Assembly (NCBI GenBank): GCA_038184435.1
Contig: CP116227.1
Span: 3,811,501-3,875,500 of the forward strand
From: Nocardioides alkalitolerans
Lineage (GTDB): Bacteria; Actinomycetota; Actinomycetes; Propionibacteriales; Nocardioidaceae
Direction: 5' to 3'
DNA length: 64,000 bases
Shown here: positions 1-9,116 of the stretch, in pieces
Layout: every line of letters begins with the position of its first letter
Position numbering within the stretch: the stretch's first letter is position 1
Notes under the pieces: model-generated
What the model saw: the letters and a program-made list of their open reading frames with translations, nothing else
What the model was told of the DNA's origin: nothing
Databases searched by the model: none
Program-made: the position numbers and the translations under genes

Positions 1-398
1 CTGACGGGCTGGTCGAGCGCGAGGGCGAGGCCGGGCGCGTTGGTGCCCGCGAGCCGCTCGTCCCAGTTGGAGCCCTCGACGAAGCCGATGGCCTCGCAGC
101 GGCGCAGCGTCGTGGGCGTCCCGCAGACCCACAGTAGGTTGCCCTCGGCGTCGGACACGGCCATCACCGCGTCGCAGTCGCGGGCCGCGTGGCCGAGCAC
201 CTCGTCGAGCAACGGGAAGGCCCGCGCGAGGGGGTGCGCGTCGCGCCGGTCCTTGAGGTCGCTCTCGGGAAGGGTGATGGGCACGCTCGCCGCGTCGGGG
301 CGCACACCGGCCGATGCGGAGCGGTGCCACGAGTCGACGACCGCCGAGCGCATGCCGGCATCGCGGCTCCGTGTGGAGAGAACGTCGGACCTCGTCAC
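1..398 (-). CDS. GAF-domain regulator, N-terminal part only
   Basis: About 132 codons read leftward and run off the window edge. The protein begins VTRSDVLS, then has a segment ending SWHRS (about residue 27), then MAVSDAEGNLLWVCG and EGSNWDERLAGTNAPG. The 'WxRS ... LWV ... GTNAPG' order is characteristic of actinobacterial GAF sensor proteins, many of which carry a C-terminal helix-turn-helix; that part lies outside the window. A GTG at 396-398 was chosen because a GGGGTGG stretch lies just upstream. A GTG three codons earlier (405-407) is also possible. The ligand is unknown. Confidence 0.7.
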   Translation of the reverse strand, partial: MTRSDVLSTRSRDAGMRSAVVDSWHRSASAGVRPDAASVPITLPESDLKDRRDAHPLARAFPLLDEVLGHAARDCDAVMAVSDAEGNLLWVCGTPTTLRRCEAIGFVEGSNWDERLAGTNAPGLALALDQPV

Positions 399-578
399 GC
401 GGACCACCCCATCGGATCACCGACCCCATGGCGACGTTGCCCGTGAGCGGGGTCACAGCCCCATGATGCTCCGGATCGGAACGTTGCACCAACGTTGCAG
501 GCCGTGCGACCTCCGGGTAGGTCCGGGTAGGTCCGCCGGGTCGGGCAGGGCGGTGCCTGTCGGGTCGGGTAGGTCGCC

Positions 579-690
579 GGACGTCATGCGGAGCGGCGCC
601 TCGGGCGGCCGGGGCGCATGACGTCGCGCGAGGGGCGCGCCGGACGTCATGCGAGGTGGTGCCCCCGGCGGCCGGGGCGCATGACGTCCC
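579..690. repeat. Two inverted GGACGTCATGCG/CGCATGACGTCC pairs
   Basis: GGACGTCATGCG at 579-590 pairs with CGCATGACGTC at 615-625. A second pair lies at 642-653 and 678-690. The spacers are GC-rich. The same module recurs at 10444-10495 after the E2 gene. It fills the gap between the GAF gene and the tRNA, 399-749, where I see no gene. The left part of that gap, about 512-577, is a degenerate run of GGTCCGGGTA-like units. Function is unknown; a bidirectional terminator or dispersed intergenic repeat is likeliest. Confidence 0.6.
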
Positions 691-736
691 GAGGGGCAGG
701 CCGGGATCCGATTTCGGCCCCGCGCCGGGCGTCCGC

Positions 737-742
737 TAATGT
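737..742 (+). promoter_or_regulatory. -10 box of tRNA-Ser
   Basis: TAATGT is followed by 7 nt and then by the first base of the mature tRNA at 750, so transcription would start at or just before the acceptor stem. No convincing -35 element is visible. Confidence 0.4.
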
Positions 743-749
743 CTCCCGC

Positions 750-839
750 GGTGGCGTGTCCGAGCGGCCTAAGGAGAACGCCTCGAAAGCGTTTGTGGGT
801 GCAAGCCCACCGAGGGTTCAAATCCCTCCGCCACCGCCA
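750..839 (+). tRNA. tRNA-Ser(CGA)
   Basis: The acceptor stem GGTGGCG (750-756) pairs with CGCCACC (829-835), followed by discriminator G836 and an encoded CCA (837-839). The anticodon arm is AACGC-CTCGAAA-GCGTT, giving anticodon CGA, which reads UCG. A long variable arm (TGTGGGTGCAAGCCCAC) and the T-arm GAGGG-TTCAAAT-CCCTC mark a class II serine tRNA. Confidence 0.97.
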
Positions 840-845
840 GCACGG

Positions 846-880
846 GAGAACCCCCGCCGAGACTCTCGGCGGGGGTTCTC
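846..880 (+). terminator. Terminator hairpin after tRNA-Ser
   Basis: A perfect 15-bp stem (846-860 with 866-880) closes a 5-nt loop GACTC, starting 7 nt after the tRNA. There is no long U tract, as is common in high-GC actinobacteria. The next 165 bp to the phosphoesterase start hold no other feature I can support. Confidence 0.75.
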
Positions 881-1046
881 TGCTGTCGTGACGACCGGTC
901 GACGCCGACCGCGGCCCTTCACCCAACCCACCCGGGGCATTCGCCGCCGTGTCACCCGCGCGCACCACGCTGCCGGGGGCGAGACGGTGCTCGGGCCCGG
1001 CCACGCCACGACCAGGCCGTTGCCCTCGAAAGGTGATCCCTCTCCG

Positions 1047-3623
1047 ATGACGACCCTCCGAGCCCGGCGGCCGCGCGCCTCCGGGCGCATCGTCGTGACC
1101 AGCCTCGCGCTGCTCGCGCCGCTGACTTCCGCCTCCGCGCTCTCCGGGGCCGACGCGTCCGCCCGGACCCCCGACCGGTCGGCGAGTGCCGCGCTCGCCG
1201 CGGGCACCTCGTCCCTCTGGACCGACCCGGTCGGCGACACGCGTCTCCTCACCGACCCCTTCCTGCAGGCGCCGACCGCCGACGGCGTCTCCGTCGTCTG
1301 GTTCACCGAGTTCGCCGGTTCCGACCACACCGTCCTCGTGGGTGACGGCGTCAGCCGTCTCGGCGTCGCCGACCTGGCGGCCGCGTCGCGGGGCACGACC
1401 TACCCGGGCGTCACGGCGTTCGACGCCACCACCGGGACGCTCTCGCAGGTCGCCGAGGACCACCAGTCCAACATCCCCGTCAAGCCCGCGCAGTCCGACG
1501 GCATCGTCGACCGCGACGTCTGGCGCCACGAGGGCGTCGTCACCGGCCTCGCCGCAGGTGAGCGGGTGCCCTACCGCGTGGTCAGCCGCGACGGCGAGAA
1601 GGTCGCCGGCTCCGGCACCTTCAGCCTGAAGCCGGCCGCCCAGCCGGGCGAGGACCTCGACATCCTGCTGACCAGCGACCACCAGGCGATGGTCAACACC
1701 CCCGCGAACCTCCAGGTCGCGGCCGACACCATCGGCGACATCGACGCCGTCTTCCTCGCCGGCGACCTCGTCAACATCCCCGACCGCGCCTCCGAGTGGT
1801 TCGACGACAGCCGCGGCTCGGGCTTCTTCCCGGTGCTCCAGGGCAACGGCGGCCGCACCTCGACCGGCGGGGTCTCCTACGCGGGCGGCGAGATCGTGCA
1901 GAACGCCCCGCTCTTCCCCGCGGTCGGCAACCACGAGGTCCAGGGCCGCCGGGCCGGCGCGACCGCGTTGGGCGCGTCGTACAACGCCCCGGTGCCGCGG
2001 GACGTCGCGACGGCGGCGTACGAGCGGGTCGCCGCCGAGGTGAACCCGGGGAACGACCCGGCCGTGCGCGATCGGTGGATCCGCGACAACTCGTTCTCCA
2101 CGACCACCTACGAGGAGATCTTCTCGCTCCCCGACGCTTCGCCGGGTGGCGAGACCTACTACGCGACGACCGTCGGCGACGTGCGGCTCATCTCGCTCTA
2201 CTCGACCCGCATCTGGCGCGGCACCGGCGCCGTGCCGGACCCGGCGGCGCGCACGAGCTCGACCCGCTACCAGGAGTCGCGGCAGTCGCTGGCCGACCCG
2301 CTGGCGCAGGGGTACGGCGAGCACGTGTTCGAGGCCGTCGACGCGGAGAGCCCGCAGTACGCCTGGCTGCAGGACGAGCTCGCCAGCGACGAGTTCGCCG
2401 CCGCGCGCTACCACGTGGTGATGCTGCACGAGGGGCCGCAGGGTCTCGGCGACAACGTCATGCCGCAGTTCGTCGACCCGCAGCGCATCGAGGAGCGCGA
2501 CGAGGCGGGCAACGTCGTCGGCGTCCGCTACGAGTACCCGCCGAGCGAGAACAAGCTCCTCACCGACCTCCAGCCGCTGCTCGAGGACGCGGGGGTCGAC
2601 CTCGTCCACAACGGCCACAGCCACCTCTGGAACCGGTACGTCGCGGAGAACGGCACGACGAACTTCCTCGAGACCTCCAACACCGGCAACTCGTACGGCG
2701 CGTACCACCCCCTCAGCGGCCGTAGCCGCCCGCTGCCCCCGGCGCCGTGGGACGCGTCGCACTACCTCGCCCAGGGCAACCCGGGCGGGCTGGAGCCGGT
2801 GGTGCCGAACGTCGCGCCGTACACGGACGCCCAGGGCACGCCGCTGCCGTTCGTGCAGGACAACAACCTCGCGGTGTTCACGAAGCTGAACACGGGCTCG
2901 GGGGAGATCACGACGTACTCCTACGACGTGCGCACCCCGAACGTGCGACCGAAGGTCATCGACGTCTTCACCATCGGCGACCCCGACGACTCCGAGGCGC
3001 CCGCGGTCACCCGCCAGCCGGGGCACGTGACGGTGACCGCGGGGGAGCCGGCGACGTTCACGGCGGAGGCCTCCGGCGTGCCCGCGCCCGGGGTGCGCTG
3101 GCAGCGCCTCGTCGACGCGGAGTGGGTCGACGTGCCGGGCGCGACGGCGACGACGCTGCGGCTGCCGGCGGTGACGACCGCGCAGAACGGCGAGCAGTAC
3201 CGCGCGGTGTTCACCAGCTCCGCAGGGTCGGTGCCGACCGCGGCCGCCGTGCTCACCGTGCGGGCGGCGCCGACCCCGCCGTCCGAGCCGGGTCCCGGCT
3301 CGATCGGCCTCGGCAGCCGGGTGGTGCCGGGCGCGCCGTCGGCGTACGGGCGGATCGGCAGCGGCAAGCCGATCTCCGTCTTCTTCGCCGGCGACGACGG
3401 GCGCCGGGTGACGGGCACGACCTACGTCAGCATCCGCAAGGCCGGCACCGGGAACGTGACCGCCACGGCGTGGGCGTACGTCGGGCGCACGACCACCGTC
3501 GCCACGCCACGCATCCCGAGCAAGGGCAGCTGGCGCGTCACGGTGACGTTCGTGCCGGACGACCCGCGCTACCGACCGACGACGCGGGCGTGGTGGCTCT
3601 GGGCGACGCCGACGGGTCGCTGA
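1047..3623 (+). CDS. Secreted calcineurin-like metallophosphoesterase
   Basis: 858 aa. It starts with a Sec-type signal peptide: RR-rich n-region, hydrophobic VVTSLALLAPL core, Ala-rich cleavage zone near residue 38. A purple-acid-phosphatase-like N-terminal beta domain precedes a metallophosphoesterase domain with the metal-binding motifs SDHQ (about 212), GDLVN (about 239), GNHE (about 293) and HNGHSHLW (about 520). An Ig-like domain follows (about 655-740, VTVTAGEPATFTAEASG) and then a second beta-rich C-terminal segment. It probably hydrolyses phosphoesters outside the cell; the substrate cannot be read from sequence. The ATG at 1047 was chosen because it opens the signal peptide. Reading farther upstream would run through the tRNA. 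Confidence 0.88.
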   Translation: MTTLRARRPRASGRIVVTSLALLAPLTSASALSGADASARTPDRSASAALAAGTSSLWTDPVGDTRLLTDPFLQAPTADGVSVVWFTEFAGSDHTVLVGDGVSRLGVADLAAASRGTTYPGVTAFDATTGTLSQVAEDHQSNIPVKPAQSDGIVDRDVWRHEGVVTGLAAGERVPYRVVSRDGEKVAGSGTFSLKPAAQPGEDLDILLTSDHQAMVNTPANLQVAADTIGDIDAVFLAGDLVNIPDRASEWFDDSRGSGFFPVLQGNGGRTSTGGVSYAGGEIVQNAPLFPAVGNHEVQGRRAGATALGASYNAPVPRDVATAAYERVAAEVNPGNDPAVRDRWIRDNSFSTTTYEEIFSLPDASPGGETYYATTVGDVRLISLYSTRIWRGTGAVPDPAARTSSTRYQESRQSLADPLAQGYGEHVFEAVDAESPQYAWLQDELASDEFAAARYHVVMLHEGPQGLGDNVMPQFVDPQRIEERDEAGNVVGVRYEYPPSENKLLTDLQPLLEDAGVDLVHNGHSHLWNRYVAENGTTNFLETSNTGNSYGAYHPLSGRSRPLPPAPWDASHYLAQGNPGGLEPVVPNVAPYTDAQGTPLPFVQDNNLAVFTKLNTGSGEITTYSYDVRTPNVRPKVIDVFTIGDPDDSEAPAVTRQPGHVTVTAGEPATFTAEASGVPAPGVRWQRLVDAEWVDVPGATATTLRLPAVTTAQNGEQYRAVFTSSAGSVPTAAAVLTVRAAPTPPSEPGPGSIGLGSRVVPGAPSAYGRIGSGKPISVFFAGDDGRRVTGTTYVSIRKAGTGNVTATAWAYVGRTTTVATPRIPSKGSWRVTVTFVPDDPRYRPTTRAWWLWATPTGR

Positions 3624-3648
3624 GGCCGGGTCCGCACGGGCAGACGGG

Positions 3649-3682
3649 CCGGGCCCCCACCTCCGCGGAGGTGGGGGCCCGG
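3649..3682. terminator. Bidirectional terminator
   Basis: A perfect 34-nt palindrome (CCGGGCCCCCACCTCCG and its complement) lies between the convergent phosphoesterase and BCCT genes. It can fold on either strand. Confidence 0.75.
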
Positions 3683-3697
3683 TGTCGTCGTGGGGGA

Positions 3698-5455
3698 TCA
3701 GCCCTTCGTGCTGGGGTCCGCCGGCACCACGGGGATCTCGCCCGTCATGCCGAGCCGGTCGTCGACCCGCTCGTCGACCCGCTCGTCGATGCGCTGGTCG
3801 ACCTGCTCGCCGAAGTGGTCCTCGAAGTTGGCGACGAGGTCGCTGGTCACCGTCTCGCCGACCTCCTCCGCCAGGACCTTGCGGCGGGCCTTGAGGTCGA
3901 GCCGGCGGATCTCGGTGTACTCCGCCTTGAACGCCTTGTAGAGCGCGACGCACATCGCCACCATGATGACGCTGAAGGGCAGCGCCGTCAGGATGGCACC
4001 GGTCTGCAGGGCGCCGAGACCGCCCGCGACCAGCAGGCCGATGGCGACGAGCGCCTCGATGACGCACCACAGCACGCGGCTCCAGCGCGGCGGGTCGGTG
4101 TCACCGCCGGAGGCGAGCATGTCGACGACCAGGGAGCCGGAGTCGGACGAGGTCACGAAGAAGATGGCGACGAGCACGATCGCCAGGCCCGACAGCAGGG
4201 TGCCGCCCGGGAGGTCGCCGACGAGGCGGAACAGCACGGACTCCGACGTGACGGAGCCGTCGGCGTCCAGCAGCCCGCCCTCGCCGAACTTCTCGCGGTA
4301 GATCGCGGAACCGCCGAGGATCGAGAACCAGACGGCCGACACGGTGGTCGGCACGAGCAGCACGCCGGCGACGAACTCGCGGACGGTGCGACCCCGCGAG
4401 ATGCGGGCGATGAAGACGCCGACGAAGGGCGCCCACGACATCCACCAGCCCCAGTAGAAGGTCGTCCACAGGCCCTGCCACTCCTGGCCCTCCTCGCCGA
4501 AGAACGCCGAGGTGTCGAAGCTGTTGGGCACGATCGTGAACAGGTACTCGCCGACGTTCTCGACGAACGAGCGCAGCACGAACAGCGTCGGCCCGAGCAG
4601 GAGCAGCGCGACGACGAAGATCCCGGCCATGCCGAGGTTGATGTTCGAGAGCCACTTGATGCCCTTGTCAAGGCCCGAGACCACCGAGGCGGTGGCGGCC
4701 ACGGAGATGACGACGATCAGGCCGACGAGCAGCGGGGTGCCCGCCTCGTCGACGACCCCGAGGCTCTCGAGGCCCGCGGCGATCTGCGAGACGCCGAGGC
4801 CCAACGACGTCGCGACACCGGCGATGGTGCCCACGATCGCGACGACGTCGATCGCATCGCCGAGCCCGCCCTTGACGCGGTCGCCGAGCAGCGGCTCGAG
4901 CACCCAGCGCAGGGAGACCGAGCGGCCCTTGCGGTGGATCGCGTACGCCAGGGCGAGCCCCACCACGACGTAGATCGCCCAGGCGTGGAGACCCCAGTGC
5001 AGGAACGTCTGGCTCATCGCCTCGTGGGCGAGCTCGACGTCGTCGCCCTCCACGCCGGGCTTCGGCGACGTGTAGAAGTTGAGGGGCTCGGCGGCGCCCC
5101 AGAAGACGAGGCCGATGCCCATGCCGGCGGCGAACAGCATCGAGAACCAGACGAGGAACCCGTACTCGGCGCCCTCGTCGTCCGGCCCCAGCCGGATGTC
5201 GCCGAAGCGGCCGACGGCGACCCAGATCGCGAAGACGACGAAGCCCGTGACGATGAGGCTGTAGTACCAGCCGAAGACGCCGATCACCTCCTCCTGGGCG
5301 GCGGAGAAGGCGTCGCCGGTGCGTTCGGGGAACGCGATGCTGACCACCACGACGACGGCGAGGATCGCCAGCGCGGGCCAGAAGACGGTCGGTCGGACGG
5401 ACTGCAGGCGTCGCCGGGACGGCGGCGCTCCAGCGGTGCTCGGGGTGTCGCTCAC
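3698..5455 (-). CDS. BCCT-family betaine/choline/carnitine transporter
   Basis: 585 aa with about 12 hydrophobic segments. Family hallmarks are GMGIGLVFWGAAEPL (about residue 111) and the WTTFYWGWWMSWAPFVG signature, with the Trp-rich substrate-binding segment of BetP/OpuD-type carriers, followed by ISRGRTVREF. It is a secondary, probably Na+-coupled importer of quaternary-ammonium osmolytes in the cytoplasmic membrane. The cytosolic C-tail has a charged heptad-like stretch (VDQRIDERVDERVDDRL) that may act as an osmosensor, by analogy with BetP; that is inference. It is transcribed away from the secreted-protein gene at 5645, sharing a 189-bp gap. Confidence 0.93.
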   Translation of the reverse strand: MSDTPSTAGAPPSRRRLQSVRPTVFWPALAILAVVVVVSIAFPERTGDAFSAAQEEVIGVFGWYYSLIVTGFVVFAIWVAVGRFGDIRLGPDDEGAEYGFLVWFSMLFAAGMGIGLVFWGAAEPLNFYTSPKPGVEGDDVELAHEAMSQTFLHWGLHAWAIYVVVGLALAYAIHRKGRSVSLRWVLEPLLGDRVKGGLGDAIDVVAIVGTIAGVATSLGLGVSQIAAGLESLGVVDEAGTPLLVGLIVVISVAATASVVSGLDKGIKWLSNINLGMAGIFVVALLLLGPTLFVLRSFVENVGEYLFTIVPNSFDTSAFFGEEGQEWQGLWTTFYWGWWMSWAPFVGVFIARISRGRTVREFVAGVLLVPTTVSAVWFSILGGSAIYREKFGEGGLLDADGSVTSESVLFRLVGDLPGGTLLSGLAIVLVAIFFVTSSDSGSLVVDMLASGGDTDPPRWSRVLWCVIEALVAIGLLVAGGLGALQTGAILTALPFSVIMVAMCVALYKAFKAEYTEIRRLDLKARRKVLAEEVGETVTSDLVANFEDHFGEQVDQRIDERVDERVDDRLGMTGEIPVVPADPSTKG

Positions 5456-5644
5456 GGGTGGGGTTTCCCTCTCCAGGTCTCGACGGGGGACCCGTCACGC
5501 TTTCGTCCGGAGGGGGTCCGCGTCAAAGCGACCCGTCGCGGACCGACCCGCGGCGAACGGGTCGGAGGTTCCGCTCAGGTCTCCCCGGACTTCGCCGAAC
5601 AGGGGTGCAACGGATCCAACCGACTCGGAAAGTGGTGCCCACCG

Positions 5645-6730
5645 ATGCGCACAGTGCTCAACCGGCGGAGGGCGTCGGCCCTCGTCTCGGCCGTCGTCGT
5701 CACGGGCGGCCTCGCCCTCGCGGCGCCGGCCCCCGCCCAGGCGGCCTCCGGCCTCTCCGTCGTGGGCGTGCAGACGTTCTACAACTCCGGCGCCACCGTG
5801 TTCGACTCCTCGCGGGGGCTCACGATCGTCAACTGGAACGACGCCACCCCGGACACCTCGCACACCTACCGCCTCAAGCTGAACCCGACCGGGAAGGTCG
5901 GCTACTTCGACCCCCGCTCGCTCAGCGAGGACGTCGACGGTCCGTGGGACGGCTTCTACACCGACTACACCGTCGGGCGGCACATGCAGCCGGGCGGCAC
6001 CTACCAGATGGTGCTGGAGGAGTGGGACGGCAACCGGCTCGTCGAGTCGAGCCCGACCTTCGACTACACCTTCGCCGAGGTGCAGGCTCCGAGCGCCATG
6101 ACGGTCGGCACGTCGCTCGTCGGCGGCCGGCAGGCGGTCGTCGCCGGGCGCGCCACCTCGCTGGCGTTCACCGGGCAGTGGGAGCCGGGCACGCGCTACC
6201 GCACCGTCGTCGGCGTCAAGGGCGCGACCGCGGCGAAGGACTTCGTCCTCTGCCAGGCCTCCGAGTGCGTCGACGCGGGTCTCGGCACGGTCGGCGAGTC
6301 CCCCACGCCGGTCACCTCGTTCACCGCACCGTCGTCGCTCGTCGGCAAGACCCTCCGCATCCAGGTGACGGGCGTGAAGGACGGACGCCTGCGCAGCACG
6401 TTCGACGTGGAGTACCCCGTCGTCGCCGACCCGTCGATGAAGACCGTCCCGGGCGGCTGGATCACCTCGCCCGGCAAGAAGTACGGCGTCGTCCGGACCG
6501 GGAAGACGGTCGGCGTGAGTGCGCCCGTCCTCACCGCGACGGCGAAGCAGAAGGGCGTCAAGACCTACTACCAGTGGTTCGCGGACGGCAAGAAGATCCC
6601 CGGCGCGACCAAGGCCAGCTACACGATCCACCCCAGCCTCAAGGGCCGGAACCTGAGCCTCGGGATCCAGTTCTCGGCGCCCGGCTACAAGCCGCTGACC
6701 GGCGGCTTCGGCTTCGGCACGGTGCGCTGA
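5645..6730 (+). CDS. Secreted protein with C-terminal Ig-like domain, function unknown
   Basis: 361 aa. A clear signal peptide (MRTVLNRRRA, then VVVTGGLALAAPAPAQA, cleavage near residue 31) precedes three beta-rich segments. The last, about 270-355, contains YYQWFADGKKIPGATKASY, a pattern of bacterial Ig-like repeats in actinobacterial wall-associated proteins. Two Cys (CQASEC, about residue 203) could form a local disulfide. No enzyme motif is visible, so a surface or binding role is a guess. Confidence 0.75.
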   Translation: MRTVLNRRRASALVSAVVVTGGLALAAPAPAQAASGLSVVGVQTFYNSGATVFDSSRGLTIVNWNDATPDTSHTYRLKLNPTGKVGYFDPRSLSEDVDGPWDGFYTDYTVGRHMQPGGTYQMVLEEWDGNRLVESSPTFDYTFAEVQAPSAMTVGTSLVGGRQAVVAGRATSLAFTGQWEPGTRYRTVVGVKGATAAKDFVLCQASECVDAGLGTVGESPTPVTSFTAPSSLVGKTLRIQVTGVKDGRLRSTFDVEYPVVADPSMKTVPGGWITSPGKKYGVVRTGKTVGVSAPVLTATAKQKGVKTYYQWFADGKKIPGATKASYTIHPSLKGRNLSLGIQFSAPGYKPLTGGFGFGTVR

Positions 6731-6780
6731 CCCGCACCGCTCGTCAGCCGCAACACCCCGCAGCACCCCGCAGCTCCCGT

Positions 6781-6817
6781 ACGGCGCCCGGTCGGACCCA
6801 CTCCGACCGGGCGCCGT
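6781..6817 (+). terminator. Terminator after secreted Ig-like protein
   Basis: A perfect 16-bp stem (6781-6796 with 6802-6817) with loop CCCAC, 50 bp past the stop codon. Confidence 0.75.
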
Positions 6818-6859
6818 CTCGCGTTTCGTCGGAGGCGTCCGCTACCGTGGGCGCACCCA

Positions 6860-6873
6860 GTGACCTGGGTCAC
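6860..6873. promoter_or_regulatory. Palindrome upstream of the 2-oxo acid dehydrogenase operon
   Basis: GTGACCTGGGTCAC, a perfect 6-bp-arm palindrome, overlaps ACCCAG-TGAC-CTGGGT and lies about 115 bp before the operon start. This is a plausible site for a dimeric regulator of branched-chain or pyruvate catabolism. No regulator gene is adjacent. Confidence 0.35.
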
Positions 6874-6982
6874 AACAGGTGAACAGATCGACGGATCCGG
6901 TCGGCGCCCACCCACGCGCCGCGACGACCCGTCACGACGAGCCCGAGCGCGGTGACCCCGCGCTCGTCGCGAGGAGCGTGCG

Positions 6983-8134
6983 ATGACGATCCTGACCGGG
7001 GCGCCCACCGCCCACGAGTCCGCCGGGTGCGAACCCGACTACGTGCAGCTGCTGACGCCCGAGGGCCAGCGCGTCGAGCACGACGACTACCACTTCGACG
7101 GTGACGACGACCTCGTGCGCACCTTCTACCGCGACATGGTGCTGGCCCGCCGCGTCGACACCGAGGCCACCGCCCTGCAGCGCCACGGCGAGCTCGGCAT
7201 CTGGGCCCAGCTCCTCGGCCAGGAGGCGGCGCAGATCGGTGCCGGCCACGGGTCCCGCCCGCAGGACTTCGTGTTCCCGACCTACCGCGAGCACGGCGTC
7301 GCCCTCGTCCGGGGCCTCGACCCGGCGCGGCTCCTCGGCCTCTTCCGCGGGGTGGACCACGGCGGCTGGGACCCCGCGGAGCACAACTTCGGGCTCTACA
7401 CCGTGGTCATCGGTGCCCAGACCCTCCACGCGACGGGCTACGCGATGGGTCTCACCGCCGACGGCCTCGTCGGCTCCGGAGACGTCACCCGCGACGCCTG
7501 CACCCTCGCGCACTTCGGCGACGGCGCGTCCAGCCAGGGCGACGTCATGGAGTCGTTCGTCTTCGCCGCGACGTACGACGCCCCCGTCGTCTTCTTCTGC
7601 CAGAACAACCAGTGGGCGATCTCGGCGCCCATCGAGCGCCAGTCACGCACGCCGCTGCACTGGCGGGCGCCCGCCTTCGGCTTCCCGGGCGTGCGGGTCG
7701 ACGGCAACGACGTGCTCGCGACGTACGCCGTGACCCGCGCCGCGACCGACCGCGCCCGTGCGGGCGAGGGCCCGACGCTGATCGAGGCGTACACCTACCG
7801 GATGGGAGCGCACACGACGACGGACGACCCGACGCGCTACCGGTCGGGGGCCGACGTCGACGCCTGGCGCCGCAAGGACCCGATCGCCCGCGTGCTGGCC
7901 TACCTGCGTTCCCGCGACGCCGTCGACGACGCGTTCGTCGCCGCCCTGGAGGCGGAGGCCGACGACCTCGGTGCCGACCTGCGGCAGCGGTGCCGCACGA
8001 TGCCCGACCCGAGTCCGCTCGCGATGTTCGACCACGTGTACGCCGAGGCCTCGCCCGAGGTGGAGGCCCAGCGGGAGGGGTACGCCGCGTACCTCGCCCG
8101 GTTCGACCTGACCGGTGCGGAGGGGGACCGATGA
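6983..8134 (+). CDS. bkdA: 2-oxo acid dehydrogenase E1 component, alpha subunit
   Basis: 383 aa, normal length for E1 alpha. It carries the thiamine-diphosphate motif GDGASSQGD (about residue 179) ending in CQNNQWAIS (about 207), and the regulatory-loop-like YRMGAHTTTDDPTRYR. With the next gene it forms the alpha2beta2 E1 that decarboxylates a 2-oxo acid and transfers the acyl group to lipoyl-E2. The family includes both branched-chain (Bkd) and pyruvate (Pdh) enzymes; I favour Bkd from the E1-alpha/E1-beta/E2 gene order, but sequence alone does not settle it. The start has GAGGAGC 5-6 nt upstream. It overlaps the E1 beta start by 4 nt (ATGA). Confidence 0.9.
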   Translation: MTILTGAPTAHESAGCEPDYVQLLTPEGQRVEHDDYHFDGDDDLVRTFYRDMVLARRVDTEATALQRHGELGIWAQLLGQEAAQIGAGHGSRPQDFVFPTYREHGVALVRGLDPARLLGLFRGVDHGGWDPAEHNFGLYTVVIGAQTLHATGYAMGLTADGLVGSGDVTRDACTLAHFGDGASSQGDVMESFVFAATYDAPVVFFCQNNQWAISAPIERQSRTPLHWRAPAFGFPGVRVDGNDVLATYAVTRAATDRARAGEGPTLIEAYTYRMGAHTTTDDPTRYRSGADVDAWRRKDPIARVLAYLRSRDAVDDAFVAALEAEADDLGADLRQRCRTMPDPSPLAMFDHVYAEASPEVEAQREGYAAYLARFDLTGAEGDR

Positions 8135-9108
8135 GCAAGGTGACGCTCGCGAAGGCGCTCAACGCCGGTCTGCGGACCGCCATGGAGGCCGACGACAAGG
8201 TCATGCTGATGGGGGAGGACGTCGGCCGGCTCGGCGGCGTCTTCCGCATCACCGACGGCCTGCAGAAGGACTTCGGCGAGCGCCGGGTCATGGACTCGCC
8301 CCTCGCGGAGTCGGGCATCGTCGGCACCGCGATCGGCATGGCGATGCGCGGCTACCGGCCCGTGGTCGAGATCCAGTTCGACGGGTTCGTCTACCCGGCC
8401 TACGACCAGATCGTCACCCAGCTGGCGAAGATGTCCTACCGCTCGCAGGGCAAGGTGCGCCTGCCCGTCGTCATCCGCATCCCCTTCGGCGGCGGCATCG
8501 GCGCCGTCGAGCACCACTCCGAGAGCCCCGAGGCGCAGTTCGCGCACACCCCCGGCCTCAAGGTCGTGGCCTGCTCCAACCCGGTCGACGGGTACTGGAT
8601 GATCCAGCAGGCGATCGCCTGCGACGACCCGGTGATCTTCCTCGAGCCCAAGCGGCAGTACCACGGCGACAAGGCCGAGCTCGACCTCGACGCCACGCCG
8701 GACCCGCTCTTCACCTCGAAGGTCGTGCGCCGCGGCGACGACGTCACCCTGGTGGCCTACGGGCCCATGGTCCGCACGGCGCTCGCCGCCGCCGAGGCCG
8801 CCGTCGCCGATGGTCGCTCCATCGAGGTCGTCGACCTGCGCAGCCTGTCCCCGCTCGACCTCGGCCCGGTGATCGCGTCGGCGCGCCGCACCGGTCGGGT
8901 GGTCGTCGCCCACGAGGCGCACGTCAACCTCGGCATGGGTGCCGAGGTCGCGGCGCGGGTCACGGAGGAGTGCTTCTACTCCCTCGAGGCGCCGGTGCTC
9001 CGCGTCGGCGGGTTCGACACGCCCTACCCCGCGGCCCGCAACGAGCACCACTTCCTGCCCGACCTCGACCGCGTGCTCGACTCCGTCGACCGCGCCTTCA
9101 CCTTCTGA
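8131..9108 (+). CDS. bkdB: 2-oxo acid dehydrogenase E1 component, beta subunit
   Basis: 325 aa, transketolase-like beta subunit. It begins SKVTLAKALNAGLR and has GEDVGRLGGVFRITDGL (about 24), DSPLAESGIVGTAIG (about 57) and the C-terminal VAHEAHVNLGMGAEVAA. Its active-site region pairs with E1 alpha to bind thiamine diphosphate. ATGA overlap with the alpha gene indicates translational coupling. Confidence 0.92.
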   Translation: MSKVTLAKALNAGLRTAMEADDKVMLMGEDVGRLGGVFRITDGLQKDFGERRVMDSPLAESGIVGTAIGMAMRGYRPVVEIQFDGFVYPAYDQIVTQLAKMSYRSQGKVRLPVVIRIPFGGGIGAVEHHSESPEAQFAHTPGLKVVACSNPVDGYWMIQQAIACDDPVIFLEPKRQYHGDKAELDLDATPDPLFTSKVVRRGDDVTLVAYGPMVRTALAAAEAAVADGRSIEVVDLRSLSPLDLGPVIASARRTGRVVVAHEAHVNLGMGAEVAARVTEECFYSLEAPVLRVGGFDTPYPAARNEHHFLPDLDRVLDSVDRAFTF

Positions 9109-9116
9109 GGAGGGAC

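Noticed and set aside
453..4070. A 1205-codon open frame on the minus strand
   Set aside because: It crosses the tRNA gene and lies antisense to the phosphoesterase, whose motifs are unmistakable. Long antisense frames are expected at this GC content.
2747..6730. A 1327-codon rightward frame spanning several genes
   Set aside because: Only its last 361 codons, from the ATG at 5645, encode a recognisable protein with a signal peptide. The rest is antisense to the BCCT gene or out of frame with the phosphoesterase.
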